The notes: generated from the sequence alone by a model not told the origin. A stretch of DNA of 64,000 bases from Flavobacterium marginilacus (GCF_026870155.1 NZ_CP113975.1:2666001-2730000), one strand, 5' to 3'. Shown: positions 26,184-33,836, counted from the stretch's first letter. Made by a program: numbers and translations.

Positions 26184-26900
26184 TTTTCTTGCTTTTTCTA
26201 AATCCTCAGCGGTATCTATTCCGATTCCGATGTGATTGGTTTCTACCATTTTAATTCGTTTTCCAAACTCCAGATAACGCAGCTGTTCCAGTTTTTCGGA
26301 AGCTTCCAGAGATTTCATCGGCAAACTGTAAAAATCCAATAAAGCCTGTTTTCTGAAAGCATAAATTCCGATGTGTTTCATATAGCGAACGCCTACATTT
26401 ACTTCTCTTGGATATGGAATCACCGAACGCGAAAAGTACAGTGCAAAACCATCTTGGTTTACGACTACTTTTACATTGTTTGGATTATTAATATCGGCTT
26501 CATCTTTGATTTCGCACATTAAAGAGGCTAAATCTACTTGTTTTGTGGTATCATTTTTGAAAACTTCGATAACTTTTTTCAATGGATCTGCGTCAATAAA
26601 CGGTTCGTCTCCCTGGACATTTATTACAATATCTACATCCAGATTTTCAACAGCTTCGGCAATTCGGTCACTCCCCGATTCGTGTTCCTTGATACTCATA
26701 ATGGCTTTTCCACCATTGGAAACAATTTCGTTATAAATTAAATCGGAATCGGTTACCACAAAGACATCATCAAATAATTGAGTATTTATGGCTGCTTCGT
26801 AGGTTCTTAAAATTACCGTTTTGCCTCCTAAATCCTGCATTAGTTTTGCGGGAAATCGTGTGGATGCGTAACGGGCGGGAATGACTGCTATTATTTTCAT
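26172..26900 (-). CDS. kdsB: 3-deoxy-manno-octulosonate cytidylyltransferase (CMP-KDO synthetase)
   Basis: Activates KDO with CTP for lipopolysaccharide core synthesis. The 242-residue protein begins with the nucleotide-binding [16 protein letters not shown] and contains [10 protein letters not shown] (metal and nucleotide site) and [12 protein letters not shown]. Length and motifs fit the family throughout. The gene's final codons form one arm of the shared terminator. Confidence 0.95.
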   Translation of the reverse strand: MKIIAVIPARYASTRFPAKLMQDLGGKTVILRTYEAAINTQLFDDVFVVTDSDLIYNEIVSNGGKAIMSIKEHESGSDRIAEAVENLDVDIVINVQGDEPFIDADPLKKVIEVFKNDTTKQVDLASLMCEIKDEADINNPNNVKVVVNQDGFALYFSRSVIPYPREVNVGVRYMKHIGIYAFRKQALLDFYSLPMKSLEASEKLEQLRYLEFGKRIKMVETNHIGIGIDTAEDLEKARKMLL

Positions 26901-26933
26901 TTTTAAATAATTATTTTTTTATGTCAATAAAAA

Positions 26934-26963
26934 CAAACCCCACTTATTTGGAGTGAGGTTTTA
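26934..26963 (-). terminator. Terminator of the toxin-antitoxin operon
   Basis: On the minus strand AACCTCACT, a 7-base loop and AGTGGGGTT (one G-T pair) followed by a T-containing tail, directly after the toxin gene. Confidence 0.6.
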
Positions 26964-26969
26964 TAATTT

Positions 26970-27239
26970 TTATAAATCAGTATAATGTCCTTTTAAGCTA
27001 TGTATTAATAAAACGGAATCATCAATAATTTCATAAACAATACGATGTTCATCATTTATCTTTCGAGACCAAGTTCCTAATAAATTGTATTTCAAAGCTT
27101 CAGGTTTACCAATTCCTGTGAATGGAGTTTTCTTTATATCTTCGATTAGAAGCTGAATCTTTTTTTGAATAGCTTTATTTCCTGATTTCTTCCAAAATTC
27201 TAAATGTTCAAGAGCTTTTTTTGTGAATTTTACTTCCAT
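26970..27239 (-). CDS. Txe/YoeB-family toxin (ribosome-dependent mRNA endonuclease)
   Basis: 89 residues of the RelE/YoeB fold. It starts VKFTKKALEHLEFWKKSGNK and has the family core GIGKPEALKYNLLGTWSRKINDEHRIVYEI. It ends with KGHYTDL, whose His-Tyr pair corresponds to the catalytic C-terminal His and Tyr of YoeB; the acidic and arginine residues of the core are also present, so it looks active. It overlaps the upstream antitoxin gene by 10 bp, the usual coupling in such modules. Confidence 0.9.
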   Translation of the reverse strand: MEVKFTKKALEHLEFWKKSGNKAIQKKIQLLIEDIKKTPFTGIGKPEALKYNLLGTWSRKINDEHRIVYEIIDDSVLLIHSLKGHYTDL

Positions 27240-27436
27240 AAATCCTCAGTGGAAATAGTAGTACACTCGCCTCGTTTATATTGTTCTCTGCCTTCTTGAA
27301 CTGATTTTACAAAATCAGGATTATAGGGACTATCTTCTTCTTGTATCGTAACATTTTTAACTCCTTTTAGATGTTCCAAAAGTGTTTTAACAAACGAAAT
27401 GTGTTTTTCATCGACTTCAATGGTTATTGTACTCAT
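27230..27436 (-). CDS. Antitoxin partner of YoeB-like toxin
   Basis: 68 residues. The N-terminus is a short strand/helix unit (TITIEVDEKHISFVKTLLEHLKGVKNV) and the C-terminus is charged and probably disordered until bound (EGREQYKRGECTTISTEDLWK), as for antitoxins that wrap the toxin. It does not look like a Phd/YefM protein, so the module is a variant pairing. A TATCTTTG element at 27458-27465 on the same strand gives the promoter. Confidence 0.82.
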   Translation of the reverse strand: MSTITIEVDEKHISFVKTLLEHLKGVKNVTIQEEDSPYNPDFVKSVQEGREQYKRGECTTISTEDLWK

Positions 27437-27457
27437 ACAAAATGACTTTTAATCTTA

Positions 27458-27465
27458 CAAAGATA
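27458..27465 (-). promoter_or_regulatory. -7 element of the toxin-antitoxin operon
   Basis: TATCTTTG on the minus strand, 21 bp before the antitoxin ATG, with a possible TTG 24 bp further upstream. Confidence 0.5.
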
Positions 27466-27512
27466 ATAAAAAACAATCTTTTTTAGAACCAATTATTCCT
27501 TGGGTATCTGCA

Positions 27513-28343
27513 CTACATAATCCTCACCGAAGTCATACTCAACGACCCTCCTACCAATTTATCATTAAACAAACTCAATTCTTCTGATTTTCCTTTTAAT
27601 CCCAAAGTATAAATTAAAGGCAAATAATGATCAGGAGTAGGAATGGAAAGTTGGAAAGCTTTGCTCTGTTTTTCAAAATCAATAAGCGGTTGGAAATCGC
27701 CATCGATTAAGTGTTTATTGATAACTTCTCTAGCTTCAAAAGCCCAATCGTAGCCATAATTGTCGGTATTTATGTTTCTGAAATCGACTAATCTTAAGTT
27801 GTGAATGATGTTTCCGCTGCCAACAATCAGAATACCTTTGGTTCGTAATTCACTTAATTTTTGCGCCAATTCAAAATGATATTGCCCCGATTTTGTATAA
27901 TCGATACTCATCTGAATTACAGGAATATCAGCATCGGGATATAAATGTTTAATTACACTCCAGGCACCGTGATCCAATCCCCAATGATGATCTAATTCGA
28001 CAGCTGTTGGTGATAATAATTCCTTAGTTGCGGTGGCCAGTTCGGGACTTCCTTTGGCAGGATATTGTACTTCAAATAATTCTTGCGGAAATCCTCCAAA
28101 ATCATGAATCGTGCGAGGCATTTCCATAGCGGTAACCTTAGTCCCGTTGGTAAACCAATGTGCCGAAATACACAAAATTGCGTTTGGTTTAGGCAAGGTT
28201 TTGGCCAAATTCCTAAAACCGGTCACAAACTGATTTTCTTCGATGGCATTCATTGGGCTTCCATGTCCCAAAAACAATACAGGCATTTTTTCGGTATTCG
28301 AAAATGCCCCTGAAATTTTATGTAAATCGTTTAGAGTGTTCAT
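27513..28343 (-). CDS. ygiD: 4,5-DOPA dioxygenase extradiol-like (DODA/YgiD) ring-cleaving dioxygenase
   Basis: 276 residues of the class III extradiol dioxygenase superfamily. Metal ligands can be placed at VLFLGHGSPMNAIE (first His) and LDHHWGLDHGAWSVIKHLYP (second His group), with IVGSGNIIHNLR conserved near the C-terminal half. Family members open catechol rings such as DOPA; the natural bacterial substrate is uncertain. Monocistronic; a long inverted repeat separates it from the helicase gene upstream. Confidence 0.88.
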   Translation of the reverse strand: MNTLNDLHKISGAFSNTEKMPVLFLGHGSPMNAIEENQFVTGFRNLAKTLPKPNAILCISAHWFTNGTKVTAMEMPRTIHDFGGFPQELFEVQYPAKGSPELATATKELLSPTAVELDHHWGLDHGAWSVIKHLYPDADIPVIQMSIDYTKSGQYHFELAQKLSELRTKGILIVGSGNIIHNLRLVDFRNINTDNYGYDWAFEAREVINKHLIDGDFQPLIDFEKQSKAFQLSIPTPDHYLPLIYTLGLKGKSEELSLFNDKLVGGSLSMTSVRIM

Positions 28344-28368
28344 GATAAAACCATTTATTGTTTTTTTA

Positions 28369-28439
28369 AACCATTAAGAAATTAAGGCTATTAAGTTTTT
28401 ATCATTGCAACTTAATGAATCCTTAATTTCTTAATGGTT
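28369..28439. repeat. Nested inverted repeat between dioxygenase and helicase genes
   Basis: Two perfect 19-bp arms (AACCATTAAGAAATTAAGG and its complement, 28369-28387 and 28421-28439), with an inner TTAAGTT/AACTTAA pair. No T-run follows either arm, so it is not a classic terminator. It probably belongs to a dispersed flavobacterial repeat class. Confidence 0.7.
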
Positions 28440-28451
28440 AATTTTTTAAAA

Positions 28452-29876
28452 TTATTCCACAAAACTATCGTCTTTAAATCCTATCAAATATAACTTATTT
28501 TTGGCTCTTGTCATAGCGGTGTACAACCATCGAACATAATCCCTGTCGATGCCGTTTGGTAAATACGGTTGCTCAATAAACACAGTATTCCATTGCCCTC
28601 CCTGCGATTTATGGCAGGTAATCGCATAGGAGAATTTAACTTGCAACGCATTGAAATATTCGTTTTCCTTTACTTTTTGGAACTTTTTATACTTTGTGGT
28701 TTCGCTTTCGTAATCTTTCATTACTTCCTGATACAATCTGTTTGATTCTTCAAAAGTCAACGAAGGTGATTCGCTTTTAATTGTATCCATCAAAAGTACG
28801 GTTTCAAAAGGTTTTTGGTCGGGATAATCAATCATTCGGATTTTTACTTTGGCGAATTTAAAACCGTATAATTCTTTGATTCCAAACATTTCCAAAACTT
28901 CAATGATATCACCATTGGCAATAAATCCTGCTTCATCAGAGTCTTTTAGCCAAAAATAATTATTCTTCACCACCATCAAAAAATCGCCTGTGGACAATTC
29001 GCTCTCTTTATCAAGGATTTTTGACCGAATCTGCTCATTGTATTGATTCGCTCTTTTATTGGAACGAACAATAAAAGCAGTGTCTTCGATACTGTAATTA
29101 CTGTAGGCAGAATGAATCGCATCCTGAATGTCGTAGCCATCAACCAAGCGCACAATATCTTTGAATTTCCTAACATTAAACTTGAATTCCGATATAAAAC
29201 TGTCCTTTAATAACTCTCTCAATTCGGTTGCGTTATGCAAAATTCCTGAGCTTTCTTCCTGACGCATTACTTCATCAAGTTCAATATGTTCTACTTCTTT
29301 ATTGTAATGAATACTTAAAGTGTTAATATCCAAAGCAGGGCTTATGTCCAAATTTACCGGTGGCAACTGAGCGGTGTCTCCCAAAAGGATCATTTTACAA
29401 TTGGTTCCCGAATATACATAGGAAATTAAATCATCAAGCAATGAGCCGTTTTCATATAATTTGGAATCCGAATTGGCGTCCGAAATCATCGAGGCTTCAT
29501 CAACTATGAAAATCGTGTTTTTATGTTTATTGGGTTGCAAAGTAAACGAAACTCCTCCACCTGAATTTTTCTTTGGGAAATAGATTTTTTTATGAATTGT
29601 AAAAGCGGGTTTGTTCGAATAATTGGCAATTACCTTCGCCGCGCGTCCTGTTGGCGCCAACAAAACGGACTTTTGATTATTATCCAATAAACTGTTTACA
29701 ATTGTCGAAATCACGGTAGTTTTTCCCGTTCCTGCATATCCTTTCAAGACAAAAATGGTGTCATTATAACTATCTGTCAGGAAAATGGCGATTTTCTGAA
29801 AAAAAATATCCTGATTATATGTCGGCTGAAAAGGAAATTTTTTCTGTAAATGGCTATAAAATGAGGAGGAATTCAT
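28452..29876 (-). CDS. RecD-like/UvrD-C2 ATP-dependent DNA helicase (AAA_30 type)
   Basis: 474 residues from the ATG chosen here (MNSSSFYSHLQ). Walker A is LKGYAGTGKTTVI and Walker B is FIVDEASMIS. LGDTAQLPPV is motif III, and the C-terminal UvrD_C_2 block has YAITCHKSQGGQWNTVFIE and YTAMTRAKNKLYLIG. It resembles the single-protein 5'-3' RecD2/Dda-like helicases. An in-frame extension upstream to 29996 would add a run of leucines read out of the promoter repeat array and is rejected: a near-consensus -7 box lies within it. Confidence 0.88.
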   Translation of the reverse strand: MNSSSFYSHLQKKFPFQPTYNQDIFFQKIAIFLTDSYNDTIFVLKGYAGTGKTTVISTIVNSLLDNNQKSVLLAPTGRAAKVIANYSNKPAFTIHKKIYFPKKNSGGGVSFTLQPNKHKNTIFIVDEASMISDANSDSKLYENGSLLDDLISYVYSGTNCKMILLGDTAQLPPVNLDISPALDINTLSIHYNKEVEHIELDEVMRQEESSGILHNATELRELLKDSFISEFKFNVRKFKDIVRLVDGYDIQDAIHSAYSNYSIEDTAFIVRSNKRANQYNEQIRSKILDKESELSTGDFLMVVKNNYFWLKDSDEAGFIANGDIIEVLEMFGIKELYGFKFAKVKIRMIDYPDQKPFETVLLMDTIKSESPSLTFEESNRLYQEVMKDYESETTKYKKFQKVKENEYFNALQVKFSYAITCHKSQGGQWNTVFIEQPYLPNGIDRDYVRWLYTAMTRAKNKLYLIGFKDDSFVE

Positions 29877-29892
29877 CAGGAACATTTTATTG

Positions 29893-29923
29893 CAAAGTAA
29901 GGCTTTTTCAATGGCAATATCAA
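29893..29923 (-). promoter_or_regulatory. Repeat-embedded promoter of the helicase gene
   Basis: On the minus strand TTACTTTG (29893-29900, 7 of 8 consensus positions) with a TTG at 29921-29923 after a 20-bp spacer. The TTG belongs to a hexamer-like repeat that supplies further TTGs every 6 bp. Confidence 0.5.
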
Positions 29924-29998
29924 TTGCAATGACAAAAATCAAATTCAATATCAATATCAATAGTAATAGCAATAGCAATGACAATGTCAAAATCAATT
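29905..29998. repeat. Degenerate hexanucleotide repeat array, helicase side
   Basis: A run of CAATRN-type hexamers (CAATATCAATATCAATAG and variants) with a period of about 6 bp. Read on the minus strand it gives ATTGCAATTGATATTGCC, identical to the array in front of the divergent DUF3822 gene. Confidence 0.75.
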
Positions 29999-30063
29999 AA
30001 ATGGCAATAGTAAAGTGTTTGAAAATTTAAGTCAAATAATATTCAATTGATTTTTACACAATC

Positions 30064-30128
30064 TTGTCATTCCGTAGGAATCGCACGTTTGTTATTTGCT
30101 TTGTGTGAGATTCCTTCAGGAATGACAA
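30064..30128. repeat. Imperfect inverted repeat (REP-like element)
   Basis: Arms TTGTCATTCCGTAGGAATC (30064-30082) and GATTCCTTCAGGAATGACAA (30109-30128) pair over most of their length. The loop contains a secondary CGCAC/GTGTG pairing. It resembles a widespread intergenic repeat of Flavobacterium genomes, by memory of its consensus only. Confidence 0.65.
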
Positions 30129-30183
30129 ATCTTTATAGATATTTCTTTGTCGAAATCTCGTTATGAAAAACTAAACTTGTCGC

Positions 30184-30253
30184 TAGCCCAGATAGCAGTG
30201 GAAATCCTTGTATGCCGGGTTTCGGCATGCAAGATTGCAGCGGATAGCTGGAG
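30184..30253 (+). repeat. Structured intergenic repeat, GATAGCAG...GCGGATAGC type, copy 1
   Basis: A core hairpin CTTGTATGCCG / CGGCATGCAAG (30207-30217 and 30223-30233) is flanked by GATAGCAG on the left and GCGGATAGC on the right. The same arrangement occurs on the minus strand near 43.3 kb. It looks like a dispersed flavobacterial element; function is unknown. Confidence 0.65.
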
Positions 30254-30335
30254 GATGCTTGAGAAAAAAACAAATGTTCTGCTCTAGAAAAAAATAAACA
30301 CCAATTATTCTATAATTTTATTTAATTTTTGAATT

Positions 30336-30399
30336 TGTCATTGATATTGTGATTGTTATTGATTTTTGAAATTGCAATTGATATTGCCATTGAAATTCG
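30336..30399. repeat. Degenerate hexanucleotide repeat array, DUF3822 side
   Basis: A run of ATTGAT/ATTGTG/ATTGCC hexamers ending directly at the DUF3822 -7 box. It shares the 18-mer ATTGCAATTGATATTGCC with the opposite array in front of the helicase gene. Confidence 0.75.
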
Positions 30400-30407
30400 T
30401 AAGTTTG
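30378..30407 (+). promoter_or_regulatory. Repeat-embedded promoter of DUF3822-rsmD
   Basis: TTG (30378-30380), a 19-bp spacer and TAAGTTTG (30400-30407). Additional TTGs lie 6 and 12 bp closer because of the hexamer repeat. Confidence 0.65.
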
Positions 30408-30426
30408 CATTGTTGCAAAAAATACT

Positions 30427-31239
30427 ATGAACATTAATATAACCGATAAAAAATACAAAAAACTTTCCATTCAGGTTTCACTGACGGGACTTTCTTTTTG
30501 CTGTTTTGATACTCTTCATAACAGGATTACGTCGATAAACGAAATCCATTTTGATACTTTTCATAAATCGACCAAGATTGAGGAATTGTTTTCGAACGCT
30601 TTTCGGAATTATCCGGAATTGAATGACAGTTATGATGAAATTCTCGTGATTCATAATAACAATCTTTCAACCTTTGTTCCCACTGCCCTATTTGACGAAA
30701 ATTTTATGGGAAGTTATCTGCAGTACAATACAAAGGTTTTTGAAACCGACTTTTTTGCATTTGATGAAATCACTAATTATCAAATGAATGCGGTTTATAT
30801 TCCTTATGTAAATATCAATAATTTTTTCATAGACCAATTTGGTTCATTTGATTACAAGCACGCCAATACTATTTTGGTTTCCAGACTTTTGGATGCATCC
30901 AAAAACAATGATACCAAGAAAATGATTGTGCATTTTAATCCCGGTCATTTTGAAATTATTGTAATTCAGAATCAAAAACTGCTTTTGTTCAATTCATTCG
31001 AATACAAAACCCCTGAGGATTTTATTTATTATCTGCTTTTTAGCGCCGAACAATTGAATATGAACCCTGAGAGTTTTCATTTAGAATTATTAGGAGCAAT
31101 TTCAGAAGAAGATGATTTTTATAAAATTGCTTTCAAATACATTCGAAACGTTTCTTTCTTTGATGTAACTAATTTGCAGAAGAGCAATACTTTTTCAAGA
31201 GCTCAAAACCAACAACATTTTATACTTTTTAACTCATGA
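30427..31239 (+). CDS. DUF3822-family protein
   Basis: 270 residues, no signal peptide. Proteins of this type (MNINITDKKYKKLSIQVSLTGLSFCCFD) are conserved in Bacteroidota directly upstream of rsmD and have an actin/hexokinase-like feel (VHFNPGHFEIIVIQNQKLLLFNSFEY resembles the repeated strands of an ASKHA fold). Function is unknown. It overlaps rsmD by 4 bp, so the two are translationally coupled, hinting at a role around ribosome modification. Confidence 0.82.
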   Translation: MNINITDKKYKKLSIQVSLTGLSFCCFDTLHNRITSINEIHFDTFHKSTKIEELFSNAFRNYPELNDSYDEILVIHNNNLSTFVPTALFDENFMGSYLQYNTKVFETDFFAFDEITNYQMNAVYIPYVNINNFFIDQFGSFDYKHANTILVSRLLDASKNNDTKKMIVHFNPGHFEIIVIQNQKLLLFNSFEYKTPEDFIYYLLFSAEQLNMNPESFHLELLGAISEEDDFYKIAFKYIRNVSFFDVTNLQKSNTFSRAQNQQHFILFNS

Positions 31240-31838
31240 GAATCATATCCGGAAAATACAAAGGAAGACGCATTTTTCCGCCAAAAGGCTTGCCCGTTCG
31301 ACCTACAACCGATATGAGTAAAGAAGCATTATTTAATGTTTTGAATAATCATTTTAGTTTTGAAGGCCTTAAAGTATTGGATTTATTTGCCGGAACTGGT
31401 AATATCAGTTATGAGTTTGCTTCGAGGGGAAGTTTTCCAATTACTTCTGTCGATGGTGATTTTGGCTGTGTAAAATTCATCAAGCAAGTTTCTGCCGAAT
31501 ATGATTTTAGCATTGCAGCGACCAAAAGTGACGTTTTTGCTTTTATAGAAAAAAACAAAACGACTTACGATATTATTTTTGCTGATCCGCCTTATGGTCT
31601 GGATCAAAAGACTTTTGAAAGAATCGTTTTATCTATTTTCGAAAAAGGATTGTTGAACGAGGAAGGCATGATGATTATTGAACATTCAAAATATACCAAA
31701 TTAGATCATTTGATTAATTTTTCTTTCCAGAAAAGTTATGGAGGTTCTATCTTTAGTTTCTTCGAATTGGACTCTGCCGAAGAGGAAGAAATTGATGATG
31801 AGTCTAATCGAAAAGACACTGAAGAAGACGAAGGTTAG
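31236..31838 (+). CDS. rsmD: 16S rRNA (guanine(966)-N2)-methyltransferase
   Basis: SAM-dependent methyltransferase acting on G966 of 16S rRNA in the assembling 30S subunit. The 200-residue protein shows the N-terminal RIISGKYKGRRI and RPTTDMSKEALFN, the SAM loop VLDLFAGTGNISYE and catalytic ADPPYG. The last ~25 residues are an acidic tail (EEEEIDDE) not needed in the family. The 3' end lies just before a bidirectional terminator shared with rnpB. Confidence 0.95.
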   Translation: MRIISGKYKGRRIFPPKGLPVRPTTDMSKEALFNVLNNHFSFEGLKVLDLFAGTGNISYEFASRGSFPITSVDGDFGCVKFIKQVSAEYDFSIAATKSDVFAFIEKNKTTYDIIFADPPYGLDQKTFERIVLSIFEKGLLNEEGMMIIEHSKYTKLDHLINFSFQKSYGGSIFSFFELDSAEEEEIDDESNRKDTEEDEG

Positions 31839-31862
31839 TTTTTAACAGCTAAATAAGAAAAA

Positions 31863-31893
31863 GACCCGATAGGTATCAAAAACCTGTCGGGTC
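31863..31893. terminator. Bidirectional terminator between rsmD and rnpB
   Basis: An 11-bp stem GACCCGATAGG / CCTGTCGGGTC (one mismatch or wobble). T-rich sequence follows on the minus strand and a looser one on the plus strand, and it sits between convergent transcripts. Confidence 0.8.
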
Positions 31894-31914
31894 TAAATGT
31901 ATTTTTCAAAAAAT

Positions 31915-32230
31915 GCAGACCTATAAGCCGGATTCTGTTCACGCTATCACTAACGATACCTTACCATTTATCTAGATCTTGAATTACTTCAAGACTCAAG
32001 CTATCTACCCTTCAGCAACGGACGAGAAGCCCTTAAATGCTGATATACTTGATATTTCACCACATAGAGTTTACCTGGTTTCACTACAGCATTACCTGTA
32101 CATACTTTCTGTTGCACTTGTCCTAATCACGTTCTAAAACGTAACCGACGGGTGTTACCCGCTATGCTTCTCTATGGTGTCCGGACTTTCCTCCCTTCCG
32201 ATGAATCGGAACGACGATAAGGCGGTCTGC
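31915..32230 (-). ncRNA. rnpB: RNase P RNA (class A)
   Basis: On the minus strand the conserved core is present: GAGGAAAGTCCGGACACC in the 5' part, and ACAGAATCCGGCTTATAG close to the 3' end, followed by GGTCTGC. The first bases GCAGACC pair with that GGTCTGC as helix P1, which fixes both ends. AGGGTAGATAGCTTGAG and AACCCGTCGGTTA-like loops fit the bacterial type A fold. A perfect promoter sits just upstream and places the transcription start at the P1 5' end. Confidence 0.95.
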
Positions 32231-32234
32231 GGTA

Positions 32235-32265
32235 CAAATCTACAACATAAATCAAGGTTTGTCAA
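32235..32265 (-). promoter_or_regulatory. Promoter of rnpB
   Basis: On the minus strand TTG (32263-32265), a 20-bp spacer and TAGATTTG (32235-32242), a full match to the Bacteroidota consensus. Confidence 0.8.
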
Positions 32266-32419
32266 GAATACCGCTTTTACTTTAACAAGTCCTTTACAAC
32301 ATATTAAAAATAAAATAGTTACCTTTATTAGATTCTAAATTTTTGAGCTTCTAAGTTTCAAAGCTTTTAAACCTATGAATCTTTTTTATTAGAAAATTAA
32401 TAACTCAGAAACTAAAAAA

Positions 32420-32728
32420 ATGAAACCAACCTATCATTATACAACAGTTTTGGAAGCTTTGAATGATTTGAAAGAAAAAGGATTTGATTATGATTTCAAT
32501 CTTTATTTTGAAGGTATTAAATCAAATCCTCATTACTATACGGTAGAACATGTGTACCGATACGAAGGTGATACAGATCCAGACGAAGAATCTGTTGTTT
32601 ATGGAATAATTTCAAGATCTGGTAAAAAAGGAGTTTTTGTGGCTGGTTTTTCGGCTAATTCTGATAATGAAGCACGTTTGATTTTGGAAAAATTATATAT
32701 AGAAAGCTATAAACCTGAACTCGATTAA
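32420..32728 (+). CDS. Small conserved hypothetical protein with IS-encoded C-terminus
   Basis: 102 residues. Similar flavobacterial proteins are sometimes labelled phosphoribosylpyrophosphate synthetase, but at this size and without the PRPP loop (DDTIDTGG-like) I see no support. The fold looks alpha/beta (TTVLEALNDLKEKGFDYDFNL; VVYGIISRSGKKGVFVAGFS). The last codons (Pro-Glu-Leu-Asp and the stop) are supplied by the left terminal repeat of an IS982 element. Removing the IS and one target duplication would give Lys-Glu-stop instead. Probably still functional because only the tail changed. Confidence 0.75.
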   Translation: MKPTYHYTTVLEALNDLKEKGFDYDFNLYFEGIKSNPHYYTVEHVYRYEGDTDPDEESVVYGIISRSGKKGVFVAGFSANSDNEARLILEKLYIESYKPELD

Positions 32729-33729
32729 TAAAATACAGCCAATTGGTTAGTTTTAATCGTTTCGTATTTCAAAGAAGGTTTTTTAGGCAGAAAATTATAA
32801 GCAATTATTCCAGCGATAAGATTTGACAAAAAGTTGGTAAATGAACGATGTCTAGAATGTTCAACTTGGCAAATATTTTTAAGTTCATCGTTAACCGTTT
32901 CTATTATTGAACGTTTACGGAGTAAAATTTTATCACTCATTTCCATCAAACTATTTTTCATATTATTTCGAATACTTGTAATTAATTGGATTCCATCAAC
33001 AAATAATAATTGAGAGAGTTTCTCGCTTATATATCCTTTATCACCAAATAGTTTTCCGAAAATAGCATTCAAAAAGCCCTCATTTTTCAGTGGCTCTCTA
33101 TCATCTACGTTGGCTTGAGTTACAGCAAAACTTAACAATTCTCCTTTGTCATTAATGATGATGTGGAGTTTAAACCCATGAAACCAGCCCATTGTAGATT
33201 TCCCTGTAGTGGCAATACCTTTAAAAACTTTGTTTCTACTGATTCGTTTGTTTTTACAAACTCTAATTGGTGTTGAGTCTACAAACGAAATGCCTGTGCA
33301 ATTGCCTAAGCAACAGGTTTTGGCAAAAATTGTCATTGGCAAAAGAACACTTTGCATTAGTTCTAAAAAGCGATTATAAGAAACTGTATTAGGAAATTCA
33401 TTTTGCATATGCTTTTGGACATAAAAAATGTAATAATGCTTGAAACAGCGAAAACCACTCAAATGAAAAAGTAAATAAATTGTAATTACTTCTGATTTTG
33501 ACATAATCGAAGGACGTTTGGAAGGTTTTCCTAGCAGAAAAGACTGTGTGGTTTTATCAAAATCTTTGCAAAATTCATCAACAATAGAAAAAATATCTGT
33601 AATTTTATCAAAACAAATCATAAGGTAGAGTTTAGTTAAATATTTAATTGTCAGAAATTTAAATATACTAAATTTTACCTTTTTCTACAAAATTTTCAAC
33701 CAAAATTATTAATCGAGTTCAGGTTATAA
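32708..33729 (-). mobile_element. IS982-family insertion sequence with terminal repeats and 5-bp target duplication
   Basis: The element spans 32713-33724 (1012 bp). Its ends are 19-bp perfect inverted repeats, ACCTGAACTCGATTAATAA on the left and the complement on the right. The flanking TATAA at 32708-32712 and 33725-33729 is the likely target duplication. A single transposase ORF fills the element on the minus strand. Confidence 0.9.
32725..33621 (-). CDS. IS982-family transposase
   Basis: 298 residues, full length for the family. The DDE triad can be placed: Asp in ISFVDSTPIRV, Asp in FGDKGYISEKL, and Glu in RSIIETVNDELKNICQ, followed by the C-terminal HSRHRSFTNFLSNLIAGIIAYNF that typifies IS982. 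No frameshift or stop is seen, so it could be active. Its stop codon lies in the left terminal repeat and overlaps the stop of the neighbouring small gene on the other strand. Confidence 0.95.
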   Translation of the reverse strand: MICFDKITDIFSIVDEFCKDFDKTTQSFLLGKPSKRPSIMSKSEVITIYLLFHLSGFRCFKHYYIFYVQKHMQNEFPNTVSYNRFLELMQSVLLPMTIFAKTCCLGNCTGISFVDSTPIRVCKNKRISRNKVFKGIATTGKSTMGWFHGFKLHIIINDKGELLSFAVTQANVDDREPLKNEGFLNAIFGKLFGDKGYISEKLSQLLFVDGIQLITSIRNNMKNSLMEMSDKILLRKRSIIETVNDELKNICQVEHSRHRSFTNFLSNLIAGIIAYNFLPKKPSLKYETIKTNQLAVFY

Positions 33730-33759
33730 AGAATAATAGAAACAGCGAAGCAAATCTTT

Positions 33760-33789
33760 TTGTTTAAAAAACAATCGAATTTACATTTC
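33760..33789 (+). promoter_or_regulatory. Promoter of the Rmd1/DUF155 gene
   Basis: TTG (33760-33762), a 19-bp spacer and TACATTTC (33782-33789), 7 of 8 consensus positions. Confidence 0.55.
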
Positions 33790-33822
33790 AATCTATAAAC
33801 CAAAATTTTTGGTTTATAGATT
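33790..33822. promoter_or_regulatory. 33-bp perfect palindrome at the start of the Rmd1/DUF155 transcript
   Basis: AATCTATAAACCAAAA and its exact complement meet around a single central base. The palindrome begins right after the -7 box and ends 14 bp before the ATG. It could be an operator or form a 5' stem-loop in the mRNA. Confidence 0.6.
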
Positions 33823-33836
33823 GAAAATATGTGTTT

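Noticed and set aside
29877..29996. N-terminal extension of the helicase with a run of leucines, possible signal anchor
   Set aside because: It is read from the hexamer repeat array and lies across the likely promoter; cytoplasmic helicases have no such anchor.
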